Below are positions 41,301 through 50,800 of a stretch of 64,000 nucleotides of DNA, one piece after another (within the stretch, counting starts at the first letter, position 1; every line of letters starts with the position of its first letter). The stretch covers positions 1,701,659 to 1,765,658 of the forward strand of contig NC_067283.1 of the NCBI RefSeq assembly GCF_020740795.1. The letters are read 5' to 3'. Under the pieces are notes generated by a model, which saw nothing but the letters and a program-made list of their open reading frames with translations, had not been told where the DNA came from and ran no database searches. This DNA is from Apus apus. Lineage: Eukaryota > Chordata > Aves > Apodiformes > Apodidae. The position numbers and the translations under genes were made by a program.

Positions 41301-43760
41301 GCCCAAAGTGATTAATCTCATATTCTTTAGCTTTTATGTGAGGGACTGTGACTCAGGTTAGTCCCATCTGAAATGAAAGACTGAACCAGGGTGAGCAGGT
41401 CTTCCTTAGGACTTGAAAAGACTCAAGTTCCATCTGGATGATGTTACTCCCTGGTGAGGCCTCTTAGCACAACCTTCTAGACCTCATTTTGGTGCAGTCA
41501 TTTGAGACAGTTAACAGATGTTTCGTTTGTAAGGTGACAGCCTGCTCTGAGTTGTTTAGTTCTGCTGCTTTAGCTTTTTAGCTGTGTAGTAGAAGCACTT
41601 TTGACGTGGCTGTTTTCACACTGACAGCACCACAGTGGATCCCAGGGAAAAGCTTGTGATCCTCCAGAAGACATACGAGGAGATAGAGAACACAGTGTCC
41701 CGGGTGGTGGAGAAGGACTACAAGCTCCCCATGGATGACCTGTTGCCCCTACTGATGTATGTTGTGTCCCGAGCAAAGTAAGTGAAAGCTTCTGATTCCC
41801 CAGTCCTGTTGTCGTGTGACACCTCGAGCAGGGAAAGCACAGCCATCTTTCCAGGCCAAACCACTTCAAAGAAAAACTGGGGTTTATGTTTTAACATGTT
41901 TGGTTTTTTCCTGATACGTATTTGGGTTTCTGTGTGCTCCTGCCTGCCAGCTGTGCTGTGATGCTGTTGCTCAAGGTATACCATGGTTAGGCAGTTCTTG
42001 GGGTCCATGTCTTACCCAAGAGGACAGTTTGGGGTTGTCATGGGAAATGTGGTCTTACCTGCATCTCAGGTTACCATAGAAAATAGCAACATGAAGTCTT
42101 TGTGTTCAGTTCTGGGCTCCTCATTTCAAAAGGGACAGGGATGGAATAGGGAGAGTCCAACAAAGGGCTACAAGGATGATTAAGGGACTGGAACATCTGT
42201 TTTATGAGGAAAGGCTGAGAGACTTGGGGCTGTTTAGTCTAGAGAAGAGAAGACTGAGAACCTGGCTTAAACCAGGGCAGATGGATGTCAAGAAAAGGGA
42301 ACCAGTTTCTTTCCATTCGTGCCCTGTGACTAGATGAGGGGCAAGGGACACAAACTGGAGCCCAGGAAGTTCTGCCTCAACATGAGGAAAACTTCTGTAC
42401 TGTGAGGGTGACAGAGCCCTGGGACAGGCTGCCCAGAGAGGTTGTCGTCTTCTCTGGAGACTTTCAAGACCCAACTGGATGTGTTTCTGTTTGACCTGCC
42501 CCATGTGTTCTTGCTCTGGAAGGGGGGTTGGACTTGATGATCTCCAGAGTTCCCTTCCAACCCAACCATTCTATGATTCTGTCATTTGAGACAAATTGTT
42601 GATGCCTTCAAGGCATCATCTATACATCATCCATCTTCTGTTTTCCATTTCCAGGGGGGCACTGTGGTTCACTTTGGAGACTAGGAAAGTCTTGAACACT
42701 GACCATCTGATAATTAGACTTTTCCTGTGTGGGATTGGCTGTAAATGTAACACATTTCTGCCAAAAAGGCCATGGCTGTGCTGCCTTCTCTGGAACTGCA
42801 GGAACCTGCTTACATCCAGTAGAATGAAAATGTCCATTTTTTTGTTTTCCTGGCAAGTTTGACTAAAAATCCTTGCCTGACTTTCTGGATATGTTTGCTC
42901 TCCAAAAAAAAGAAAGGTGAAATGTTTAAACTTGGGGCCATGGAACCCAGAACTTTGTGGGTTTGGTTTGTTTGTCTTTTCTGTAATCATGTTGGATGGC
43001 ACAGGTTTGTTTGCTAGGTAGATTTCTTGACTGTAAATGAGAGAGGAGTGGAATAAGAGAGATTGTAAAATGGAGGAGTTGAATTTCTTTTTTATGATCA
43101 AGTACCTTTGGTGAGATCTAGTCATGCCAGGTACCTCAAGGACTCCTCCTCCAGAAGATCCAGGTGATGCACAAGGAATCAGCAATGGTTTTCCAGATCT
43201 GTGCCCCCTTCTCTCCATAATCTGATGTAAACATACACTCACAAGCACCATGCCCAGAGATTTGTTCTTGTTGTGACATTTTTTCACCTCCCTAGAATAC
43301 AGCACCTGGGAGCTGAAATCCATCTGATCAGAGACTTGATGGACCCCACCAATCAAGGGGGAATGTATGACTTTCTGTTAACAGCTTTGGAGGTAAGGAA
43401 ATGTTTTCATCAATGACAGTTGCAAGCTGCCTTAGTCTTTCTTTAGTAGAGACACTGATGTGTTATACTCATTTTAGATTTAGTTTTAAATGGAAGTTGT
43501 TTATATATCTAACACAGGTTATTTTCTTTCTAATCTAGAAAATATGCTTATCTTTAACTTGTAATGTGTAGATTTAATCTTTTGTCTAGCCTGTGGGGCA
43601 GTGTGGCTTCACTTTGTGTTCAAGAGAATACATTTTGGCTCAAAGTTCCAAAACTTCTCCTTACTGGGTTGCTCTGTTCCCTGCCCAGTCCTGCTACGAG
43701 CACATACAGAGGATGAGACTCCACCAAAGAGAGAACTGCCACATGACTCACAGTTCCTGA
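11351..43760 (+). CDS. ALS2CL: ALS2 C-terminal-like protein (alsin paralogue, MORN and VPS9 domains)
   Basis: Family knowledge: ALS2CL is a cytoplasmic and endosomal relative of alsin that lacks the RCC1-like domain, binds Rab5 and alsin, and modulates endosome dynamics. Seen: 25 coding exons join in frame with GT-AG junctions to 951 aa (human is about 953): 11351-11456, 12491-12683, 15396-15461, 16662-16827, 17275-17403, 17727-17846, 19637-19713, 20347-20413, 22282-22478, 24902-24967, 26879-26977, 28785-28943, 29281-29392, 31179-31256, 32729-32856, 34229-34402, 34984-35077, 35662-35819, 37300-37368, 38387-38560, 39404-39446, 40457-40518, 41628-41777, 43296-43392, 43689-43760. Residues 1-330 are DH/PH-like ([20 protein letters not shown]). 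Eight MORN motifs lie at about 360-580 (YEGEW..GKPHGKG, YKGYF..RQGFG, YTGQW..KNGYG, YIGTW..KHGQG). The VPS9 domain is at about 795-940, with the conserved Asp pair 882-883 in PMDDLLPLL. The ATG exon opens MCTAEA, as in mammalian ALS2CL. No frameshift or premature stop was found. Confidence 0.96.
11667..11897 (+). repeat. CR1 LINE, 5'-truncated copy
   Basis: It lies in the first coding intron of ALS2CL. It has the GGGAGATTTAGGTTAGATGTCAGG block, the CCTGCCCATGCAGGGAGG block and a terminal CACTCTGTGATTCT. Confidence 0.92.
12856..13275 (+). repeat. CR1 LINE, 5'-truncated copy
   Basis: This intronic copy carries the ORF2 C-terminal coding end ([22 protein letters not shown] is readable across it) and ends with GATTCTGTGATTCTGTC. 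It belongs to a different subfamily from the copy at 11,667: it has GACCCTGCTCTGGCAGG where that one has CCCTGCCCATGCAGG. Confidence 0.93.
13337..13353. repeat. Poly-T tract
   Basis: A run of T in an ALS2CL intron, a short distance after a CR1 copy. Simple sequence. Confidence 0.6.
14800..15296 (+). repeat. CR1 LINE, composite of two pieces
   Basis: 14,800-14,841 reads as a CR1 3' coding block (CTAGATTTAGGCTAGACATTAGG). It is followed at once by a separate, longer CR1 segment from 14,842 that runs through the ORF2 C-terminus to the terminal GATTCTCTGATTCTATGA. The order of blocks is not collinear with one CR1, so two insertions or a rearrangement are implied. Confidence 0.85.
16068..16534 (+). 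repeat. CR1 LINE, 5'-truncated copy with long ORF2 remnant
   Basis: An open frame over 15,948-16,505 includes the C-terminal part of CR1 ORF2 ([23 protein letters not shown]). The copy ends with CACCATTCTATGAT. It sits in the ALS2CL intron 128 bases before coding exon 4. Confidence 0.93.
17847..19636 (+). other. ALS2CL: ALS2CL intron without recognised elements
   Basis: This long intron separates coding exons 6 and 7. I see no CR1, RNA gene or second coding exon in it. Confidence 0.5.
19953..20238 (-). repeat. CR1 LINE, 5'-truncated copy, reverse orientation
   Basis: It begins TTAGAATCATAGAATGGTTTGG, the reversed CR1 3' end, and runs back into the end of ORF2. It lies about 110 bases before ALS2CL coding exon 8. 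Confidence 0.93.
20606..20682 (+). repeat. CR1 LINE, short 3' tail fragment
   Basis: Only the last ~75 bases of CR1 are present: a CCTGTCCATGCAG block, AAGGTCCCTTCCAAC and ATTCTGTGATTCC. It lies about 190 bases after ALS2CL coding exon 8, in opposite orientation to the copy on the other side of that exon. Confidence 0.85.
21040..22128 (-). repeat. CR1 LINE, long copy with reverse transcriptase remnant
   Basis: At about 1.1 kb this is the longest CR1 segment in the window. The minus-strand frames carry a CR1 ORF2 reverse transcriptase piece ([17 protein letters not shown] at about 21,950) and the block leading to the C-terminus ([33 protein letters not shown]). The frames are broken and the catalytic acidic motif is degraded (FTGYTELGG where a FADD-type motif is expected), so the copy is dead. 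Confidence 0.93.
22479..24901 (+). other. ALS2CL: ALS2CL intron without recognised elements
   Basis: The 2.4-kb intron between coding exons 9 and 10 contains no CR1 copy and no plausible extra exon that I can support. Confidence 0.45.
25271..25660 (+). repeat. CR1 LINE, 5'-truncated copy
   Basis: It has the CCTGGAGAAGAGAAGGCTCC block, an ORF2 C-terminal remnant and the terminal CCATTCCATGATCTGTGA. It is intronic in ALS2CL, between coding exons 10 and 11. Confidence 0.92.
26136..26849 (+). repeat. CR1 LINE, 0.7-kb copy abutting a splice acceptor
   Basis: It opens with the CCAGGTCCTGCACCTGGGCC block and an ORF2 remnant ([24 protein letters not shown]). It ends in ATTCTATGATTCTGTGATTCTA, 29 bases before the first base of ALS2CL coding exon 11. 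Confidence 0.94.
27848..28056 (-). repeat. CR1 LINE, 5'-truncated copy, reverse orientation
   Basis: It starts ATCACAGAATCATGGAATTG and continues with CCTCTAGAGATCATCCAGTCC and the CCTGTTCCAGGGCTCTGTCAC block. It lies in the ALS2CL intron between coding exons 11 and 12. Confidence 0.92.
30678..31003 (+). repeat. CR1 LINE, 5'-truncated copy
   Basis: It has the GTGCCTGAAGGGGCC block and the ATTAGATATCAGGAAGGAA block, and ends ATCCTATGATTCTATGA. It lies in the ALS2CL intron, 175 bases before coding exon 14. Confidence 0.92.
33188..33295 (-). repeat. CR1 LINE, 3' end fragment, reverse orientation
   Basis: It begins TATAGAATCATTTTGGTTGG and continues with the AAGACCTTTAAGTC block. It is intronic in ALS2CL, shortly after coding exon 15. 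Confidence 0.82.
33467..33573 (-). repeat. CR1 LINE, 3' end fragment, reverse orientation
   Basis: TTAGAATCATAGAATGCTTAG is followed by TTGGAAGGGACCTTAAAGATC and the ACACCTCCCACTAGACC block. It is a second, different CR1 type about 170 bases beyond the one at 33,188. Confidence 0.9.
39458..39670 (-). repeat. CR1 LINE fragment directly after a splice donor
   Basis: It begins AAATCACAGATTTGTTTTGG and TTGGAAAAGACCCTTAAGATC, and continues to TTTTTCCTGATGTCC. Its edge is 11 bases downstream of the last base of ALS2CL coding exon 21. Confidence 0.88.
39862..40268 (-). repeat. CR1 LINE, 5'-truncated copy, reverse orientation
   Basis: CATAGAATCATAGAATGGTG opens a well-preserved reversed CR1 3' end, which continues into the ORF2 C-terminus ([17 protein letters not shown] is readable on the minus strand). 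It lies in the ALS2CL intron between coding exons 21 and 22. Confidence 0.94.
40661..40757 (-). repeat. CR1 LINE, short 3' end fragment, reverse orientation
   Basis: TCATAGAATCATAGAACATG is followed by TTGGAAGGGACCCATCAGG. Only about 100 bases of the 3' end remain, in the ALS2CL intron after coding exon 22. Confidence 0.88.
42104..42583 (+). repeat. CR1 LINE, 5'-truncated copy
   Basis: It starts at GTTCAGTTCTGGGCTCCTC and carries the GGGCTACAAGGATGATTAAGG block, an ORF2 remnant and the terminal CCATTCTATGATTCTG. It lies in the penultimate ALS2CL coding intron (between coding exons 23 and 24). Confidence 0.94.
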
Positions 43761-44942
43761 GCCTGAGGACCTGTTGGGAAGCCCCTCCCTGCTGCACTTT
43801 CTTGACCAAACACTGTTGGATGAAGAAGCAATCAAGTCCCTGCTGTTCTGGCTGCCTTTGTAAAGGGAAGAACAGTTACTGATCAGATGAGGGTTTCTCG
43901 CTGGGTTTTTTCTTAGACAAGCTATGATCACAAAGTGCAGACGTGGATGCTGTGGACTAAAAGCCTTCAATACCCAACTTCAGCCTGTGTTTGGGAATCT
44001 CTTGGAGGAAAGTGGCCAAGGTTTCTTTTGCCCTGTAGTTTTATTTCACTTTCCTGCAAACAGCAACTCTTGAAACCCAGCATAACTGTTCTCTCCGGTG
44101 CTGCTTGTTTTGCGCTGCTGAACTGACAGAAGGGAGAAGAGGTTTTGGTTTGGGGTATTTGTTTTTTTTTTATAGAAAGCAGTCAACTGAAACCACAACT
44201 GGTTTGGTGGGACAATTTCTGGTTGGCAGAAATGTGGCATGGACAAGAGAGGCCATCTCCATGTTCCTGAAAAACCTTTTCCAGGAGTGAGGTGACGTTT
44301 CCTGTATCCCCAAGAGGAAGGTCTTCCTATTCCTCCTCCTACCTATGCCAAACTCAGTACCTCTCCATTGCATTGTCAAGCTGCTATTGACTAACTTCTT
44401 TGGTTTATGATACTTACAAGTGTATATTTATACTCTGCAGACTCCTGTTAAATCTCAGGGATATCACATTTGCACCTTGAACGTGGTAGTGCTGCTTTGT
44501 AACTCTGCAGGGGTTCATGTGTGCTCCCTTACAGAAAGGACACGCGTTGTCCTGGGCTCAGACATCTCAAAACCTGGTGAGAGAAAACACAAAACCACCT
44601 GGTTTTCTGCACTGACAGAGCTGCAAAAAACACTGGTTTTCCTTTGTGCTGACAGACTGCCCGCTGACACCAGTGGGGTACAAATCAGATTAGAATTGGG
44701 CTGGGTTTTATGCTGCCTTTCTAAAAGACAAATGGATATTTAGTATCCTGCTCCTACCAGACAAAAAACACTCATGTCTGAATTGCTTATTAGAGCAAGA
44801 GCTCTTTTGAACTAGATTTTAACCTGATGTTTATTTTTTTTTTTTACAGTTTGTCTTTAAATTGTCCAGGTCTGTGAATTTAGGAAAACAAAACAAAACT
44901 CTACAGACTGTTGCCTCCTGTTTATCACAAGTATTATGCTTT

Positions 44943-44948
44943 AATAAA
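44943..44948 (+). promoter_or_regulatory. ALS2CL: AATAAA poly(A) signal, proximal candidate for ALS2CL
   Basis: A canonical hexamer in AT-rich sequence about 1.2 kb after the ALS2CL stop codon. Confidence 0.45.
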
Positions 44949-45023
44949 TAGTACATTGATTACAATTGTTAAATATTGGTATGAGAGTATCCTAATGTAT
45001 GTTTTACAGTAACTTGGTATTTA

Positions 45024-45029
45024 AATAAA
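45024..45029 (+). promoter_or_regulatory. ALS2CL: AATAAA poly(A) signal, likely main site for ALS2CL
   Basis: A canonical hexamer (TTTAAATAAAGCTG context) about 1.26 kb after the stop. A TTTTTAAG stretch follows within 20 bases. It is the last hexamer before the CR1. Confidence 0.55.
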
Positions 45030-45150
45030 GCTGTTTAATTTTTAAGAGAGATTCCAGGCTTGCATACTACTTATTCCAATCTCATTGCTGTCTTCAGGCA
45101 TTTGAGAACTTATTTTCCTCTCTTCAGCTTTACAAAAGTCCTTTACAGAG

Positions 45151-45538
45151 GACTGGAGGACCTGCCTTATGAGGAGAGGATGAGAAAACTGGGTTAGTTC
45201 AGCTTCAGGGAGAACTTAACACCATGTCTCAAAGCTTAAAGGGTGGCTCCCAAGGAGACAGAGACTCCCCATTTACTAGTCAGATGGAAAAGACAAGGGG
45301 ACAAGTTGCTCCTGGGAAGATTCCAGTTGGACACAAGAAGTAAATCTTTTTCACCATGAGGACAGTGAAACATTGGAAGAGTCTCCTAAGGGAAGTGGTG
45401 GATTCCCTCACATTGGACAATTTGAAGTCTCAGCTTGACAGGGTGCTGAGCCACCTCCTATCAACTAGAGTAGTTCCGAGAGGTTGGACCAGATGATTCT
45501 TGATTTCCCTTCCAACCTGGCATTCTAGGATTCTATGA
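45151..45538 (+). repeat. CR1 LINE, 5'-truncated intergenic copy
   Basis: It carries the GGACCTGCCTTATGAGGAGAG block and ends GGCATTCTAGGATTCTATGA. It is more diverged than the intronic copies and lies between the convergent ends of ALS2CL and JMJD4. Confidence 0.88.
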
Positions 45539-47627
45539 AAATAAGTGGCTCCCTTACTGCCTTGGTCCTTCATGGGAATGAAGAATTTGAGCTACAAATT
45601 AGTTTCCTCATGTAATTGTAAGAGGCTGAAAGAGTAAAACTAATTTTTGTGTCTCTGCTCCCTACTAATTTAGTAAGGAGAACATGGTTTAAACTTGAAG
45701 ATCACTTCCTGCAATTAAACAACTACATTTTACCCCATTGTCTTGCACTGATCACATTAAACCTTGGCAGGCCTTATGAAGGAGGGATGTTATACATCTT
45801 CAGAGCTAAAGCTGTTGTGGCATGACATGAAGAGAGTAGCTGAGACCCACTTTCCTTTACTTAGACACCTCTTTACCCACCCCACCCCTACCATGCTAGC
45901 CTATCTTCTTCCTCACCCTTGTTCCACAGGGAAGAGGAACTAACTGCAAGATTGATGCCTCTTCCCTGAGAACCTGCCTGGATTTTTTGATCACAGCAAA
46001 CTCCTGCCATGCGTCCATCCAAAGGAGGATGTCATCTGCTGGACAGTAGTGTCTAAATTGGTCCTGGGTATGTTGAGATATTGGGTTCTCAATGTAAAAG
46101 CCAGACTTGTATTTTTGCTGTTTTCACACAGCAAAGTCAAGCAGTTCCAGCTTCATGGGACATGAAATGAAAAGTACTGCTCATTCAAGCAAACCCTGTA
46201 TAAAACTGCAGTGTTTAAAGTGGTTGGTGCCAACACCAGTTACACAGCATGCAGTGAGAGTGGGGAACACAAGATCAAAAACATGCTTTCCTACCAATAC
46301 ACTGATTTGTCAGCTGGAAACCATTGTTCCTCACCTCCATGAAATCTCACCTTACAGAAGGCAGAAAGCTCCAGCTTGCCTGCCTTTCAGAATGGAAACA
46401 GCTACAAGAAACAGCTGTGAACTTCTAATTTCAGAGCTGCTTAAAACTGGCACTTTTCCAGTCCAAAGAAACAACCTGCCAGAAGGTTGAATCACTGAGA
46501 AGTAGTCACAGCTGTTCAACAACAACAACAAAAGTCTCTTTTCTCCATCCTGCATTCTTCCATGCTCTGGGTATTGATTTTAAGTTCACTTCCTACTCAA
46601 AATCAAGAAATTTTACTAGAAAATAGGACATGCAAAATACATGCATGTAGAAACTCCACAGGATTATCTAGAAAACAATGAGCTTGTGTTTGTGGGGTTT
46701 TTTTTCAGCCTACTGAAGATTTCTACCATTGCACTTTCTAAACATAGGGTTAATAGTTGCTCTTACTGGTCATCTGGTTGTAAAATTGAGGAAGTTCTTG
46801 AGCTAGAATTCAAGTGAGCCCTGAAGGGGCAAGTCAGGTAACAGTGTGCAGCCATTTGTGCTTTCTCACCAGCCAGTAAAAGCAAGAAGGATCCTTCACT
46901 GGAAATTCTCTTTTAGCCCAAGGGTAGCATTCAGGTTGCAAATTGTGCTCTGTAACCATGCAGTGGTGGTTTGGTGTGGTAGCAGCATGGCTTTTTTTAG
47001 GAGATAATACAAGGCTCCTTGCTAGCTTCCCTGATCAATCACATCTCTGCTTGATAAAAAATCTGTGCCTTGAAATAGTGTGTTGAGAGCTGAGAGCACA
47101 TTCAAGTTGCTCCTTTTGAGCTTGGGTGGATCACATGCTTAGAATGATTGAGTATCAGGACTCCAGCTTCCTGATATGTTCAATTTAATCCTGCAGGCCC
47201 TGCAGCAGGATGAAAGCTGCCTCTTCTTGAGATTTTTAGCTTTGAAGAGATGCCACTGTACAGGAAAATAGGACAGTCAGCTGCTGCATATCTAGGCTTC
47301 AGCTGTGGAGCCAGCTCGGGCTCCAGGGGAAACAAACTAACCAGGGTACTCTTTTAAAAAAGAAAGGCTGAGTTGCACCTGGAAGCAGGACAGGTCTTAA
47401 AGCAATTTAGGTGTAAGCAAACCAAGCAGAGCTTCACTGCTGAAGCCTGCAGTGCAGGTTTGCTCTCTATAGACAGGAATATGGTGCAGACCTGTGAAAT
47501 CTCAGTGTTTGCCCCTGACAGACCTAAGTTTCATCTCCTGAGTTCAGTTTCCCCTCCCTGAATGCATACTCACCAGCAGGGCTCAATATACTACTAAAAT
47601 GATTTGGGTTTTCCCTTTATCTGAGTG
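45539..47627. other. Intergenic sequence between convergent genes
   Basis: No gene, RNA or recognisable repeat is seen. The longest frame (46,107-46,490, plus strand) has no family resemblance and no splice context. Confidence 0.5.
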
Positions 47628-47633
47628 TTTATT
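47628..47633 (-). promoter_or_regulatory. JMJD4: AATAAA poly(A) signal candidate for JMJD4
   Basis: TTTATT on the plus strand, 204 bases beyond the JMJD4 stop. It is the first canonical hexamer downstream in that direction. Confidence 0.5.
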
Positions 47634-47837
47634 TTTTCCCTGTCCCATTACTCTAGACAATTAAAGGCTGGCAAGTTAAAAAGTGTTCAGTCTTCTTGTG
47701 AATGTGCTCTCTCCCTACCCTATATTAAGGCTCTTTGTACTTCAACTGCAACAGCTATTAAACAGGGAGGAGTCAGTCTTCTACAAACACTCACTTTGCA
47801 AAAGGTTCATTTTACAAAGAACTGAATAAATAGGAAG

Positions 47838-50800
47838 TTAGAGTAGTGCTGTGTCTATTGCTGCTTTCAAGTGGTGCAGTAATGCCTCCGGAGGTGGAGA
47901 AAGTGAGGTCAGGTCTAGCTTCTTGAAATCTTCATTAGCACTCAATGATGTTAACACCTTCACAGTCCTCTTTAAATCAAACACTGCATGGAGCATGCCC
48001 AAGGTGGAAATGGCAGCTTTTGGAGTGTTCTTTGCTGAAGCTTCGTCATCGAGGCCTTTTTCCAAGACTGAAATCCTGTTCTCTGCAATAATTTTGAGGA
48101 AGTTGTAGAACTCTTTGTAGTCTATACCCGTGCAAGACTTCAGGATCAACTAGGGGGGGAAAAAAAAAACAGCACTGAAATGGAAACAACTCTCTCTTAC
48201 TTACAGTAAGAATTACAACAACGTATTTATCAAACTAGCAACTATTTGGAATCATAAATAACCAGGTTTAAACGTGTTTTTTTGTCATTCCCCCATGGCA
48301 CTAGAATTCTTTACCTTACTTGAAATGCCACTAGTCCCAAAAGCAACAGGCTGCTTCTTCTGAGTACTAACTAGCTGGTTTTTAAAACTATTTTTTAATT
48401 CTATCCACCTAACAGCAGTAACAGCCTTCAGAAATAAACTTTGTATTTGTTTCATGCTTAATATTTTGGAAGCAAACAAGATATAACACTGCTCAATATA
48501 GTGACATGCTCTGAAAGCATCACTCTGCAGACACAGAAACCTGCTGCCTCCTTCATTTTGCTTGTTTCAGCTTCACTGTTTCATCATGAATTGTTCTCAA
48601 ACCACTTTGTGTGGGGTCTGCCTTAGCAGTTCTTCTGTTTACATGAAAAAGCACTTATATAAGGGGGAATGGAAAGGGTTGACCTTGATGCTAATACTAA
48701 TCTGGGTACTTAGAGAAGAGCAGTTGAAGCATTAGTTACCGAAGGAATATTTAATTTAATTTTAATTTAATAATAATATAAAGTTGTCACCAGTTCCTAC
48801 TTCAGTGTGAAACATGCTAATTCCCAGTATAAGGGTAAGGACCTGTGTGTCTTGGAACCCATAAGGTGGTGCCATGTACCCCAGAATCCTCTAACAGAGA
48901 GTCAGGCAGTCAGCATCATGTTGTCATACCTGGCATTGTAGGTGCCAATCATCTATAGGGTCCTTCCATTGATTGATCTCCCTTTGGACAGCTGCTAATT
49001 CATCCTGCAGGAAGCCCCACATGATGGCCACATTGCAGCCATTCACCCAGTTGTGGTTAATGGAAATGGTGTCCTCCTGAAAGAAAAATTCAAATGGTTA
49101 TGAGGATTTTCACAGGAAAGGGGGAGGAAACAGCTGTAACAACAGCCATCCTGTGAAATATTAAATCATATTCATCAGCAAGGGAAATGTTTCTCTGGCA
49201 CCAATACCACCACTGAGCTGAAAGGCTGTCTCTTTCTAACATCCCTGAACAATCAAATCTTGTTGCACTCTCTAAACTGGCAAAAATCTCTACTTTCTCT
49301 GTCTAAGCATACCTTTAGGGGTATAAAGGTGGGAGAAGGTGGTTGGGAGAAAGGAAAAAGGTTGTTCATTTTAGTTTGTAATCAAGAGGATCAATTTGTG
49401 AGTGTTTTCCATTATTAAATTACAAGTTACAGCTAAAACCCAAGATCAACAGTCTGATCATAAGTCCATCTCAACTAGCATCTATTTCTTAGCAACTATG
49501 AGCATCTAATGAGGAAAAGTATATGAAAAGAGGGTTCAGACAGCTTATGCAATGGAACACCCTCCCAGCTTCTAGTGGTCACTGACCTAAGGAGCTCATG
49601 AGTTCAGGCTTGATTTTAGCCACCATCTTGAACAGCCATTGATAGACCTTTCCTTCATTAATAATCCCTTTGAACATTTTTGTTGCAGCCCAGAGTTCAG
49701 GCACACACCACGTGTTGTGGCAACACAATTTTGATCTGAATCAAACCTGCTGCCTGATTCATAGAATGTCTTGGGTTGGAAGGGACCTATAAAGGTCATC
49801 TAGTCCAACTCCCCTACAATAAGTAGGGACATCTCAAACTAGAACAGATTGGTCAGAGCCCCATCAAGCCTGATCTTGAATGTCTCCAGGGATGGGGCCT
49901 CCACCACCTCTCTAGGCAACCCATTCCAGTGATCCACCACCCTCGCAGTAAAGAACTTTTTCCTAGTGTCCAGCCTAAATCTGCCCTTCTCTTACTTGAA
50001 ACCATGACCCCTTGTCCTATTGTTACATGATGTTCTGGTTTGGTTTGGTGGGGTTTTTGGTAGTGGGGAAAGGGCACCAGGAGTCTGGTAAGAAGCTGAG
50101 AAGCTGCCCCTGCTTCCAAAACCCAGCCCATGAGCCACTAGAGGGACAATAGATGTGTCTCAGTAATCAACATACTGTGGCAGCTGTGCCCCTGCACTCG
50201 TGGAGGAATGTGATAGAACATTCCCAGAAGGTGCCAGGAAGGGTGAACTTGGCCACTGGACTTGGATTTTTGGCCAGAGGATTTGCTTCCAGCTTTGGAA
50301 GCCCCTGGGCCAGGGAAGTTTGTTCCCGAAGCCCCTGTGACTCTGTGGGAAGCCCAGGATGGAGCAGCTCTGGACCTGGTGGGATGGACTCATGGAGGAG
50401 AGGTTGGTGGAGGACTCTGCCATGGGAGGGACCCCGTGGGGAAGCAGGGAAGGACTGTGAGGAATCCTTCTCCCTGAGGAGGAAGGAGCAGCAGGAACCA
50501 CCAGCCTGTGACCTGACTCTAAACCCCATCCCCTGTGCCGCTGGGGGGAAGGAGGGAGAGAAACAGGGAAGAAAGTCATTTGGGCCTGGGAAGAAGGGAG
50601 GGGTGGGCTAACATATGCAAGCCCGGCTCTGGGTGTGTCTGTGTCCTGTGGGCATCTGATTAATGGGAAATTAAATTATTTTTTTTTCCCCAAGTTAGGT
50701 CTGTCTTGCCCGGGACCTTAATTGGTGAAGAACCCTCCTTGTCCTTTGTCTCAGCCCAGGAGCTTTGTCCTCCTCATCCCAGCGTGTGTGAGGGGGGAGC

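Larger units (their letters stand above)
43761..45050 (+). other. ALS2CL: ALS2CL 3' UTR (inferred extent)
   Basis: The sequence after the ALS2CL stop is AT-rich, with no competing coding frame. The end is inferred from the last polyadenylation hexamer before the downstream CR1; an earlier hexamer could give a shorter form. A CR1 starts about 100 bases further on. Confidence 0.55.

Noticed and set aside
42616..43356. 246-residue open frame on the minus strand
   Set aside because: It is the longest frame in the window but is antisense to ALS2CL coding exon 24 and its intron. It has no family resemblance, and part of it is the reverse of the real exon.
50153..50611. 152-residue frame on plus and 139/120-residue frames on minus
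   Set aside because: All lie inside the solo LTR, overlap each other in different frames and have low-complexity composition.
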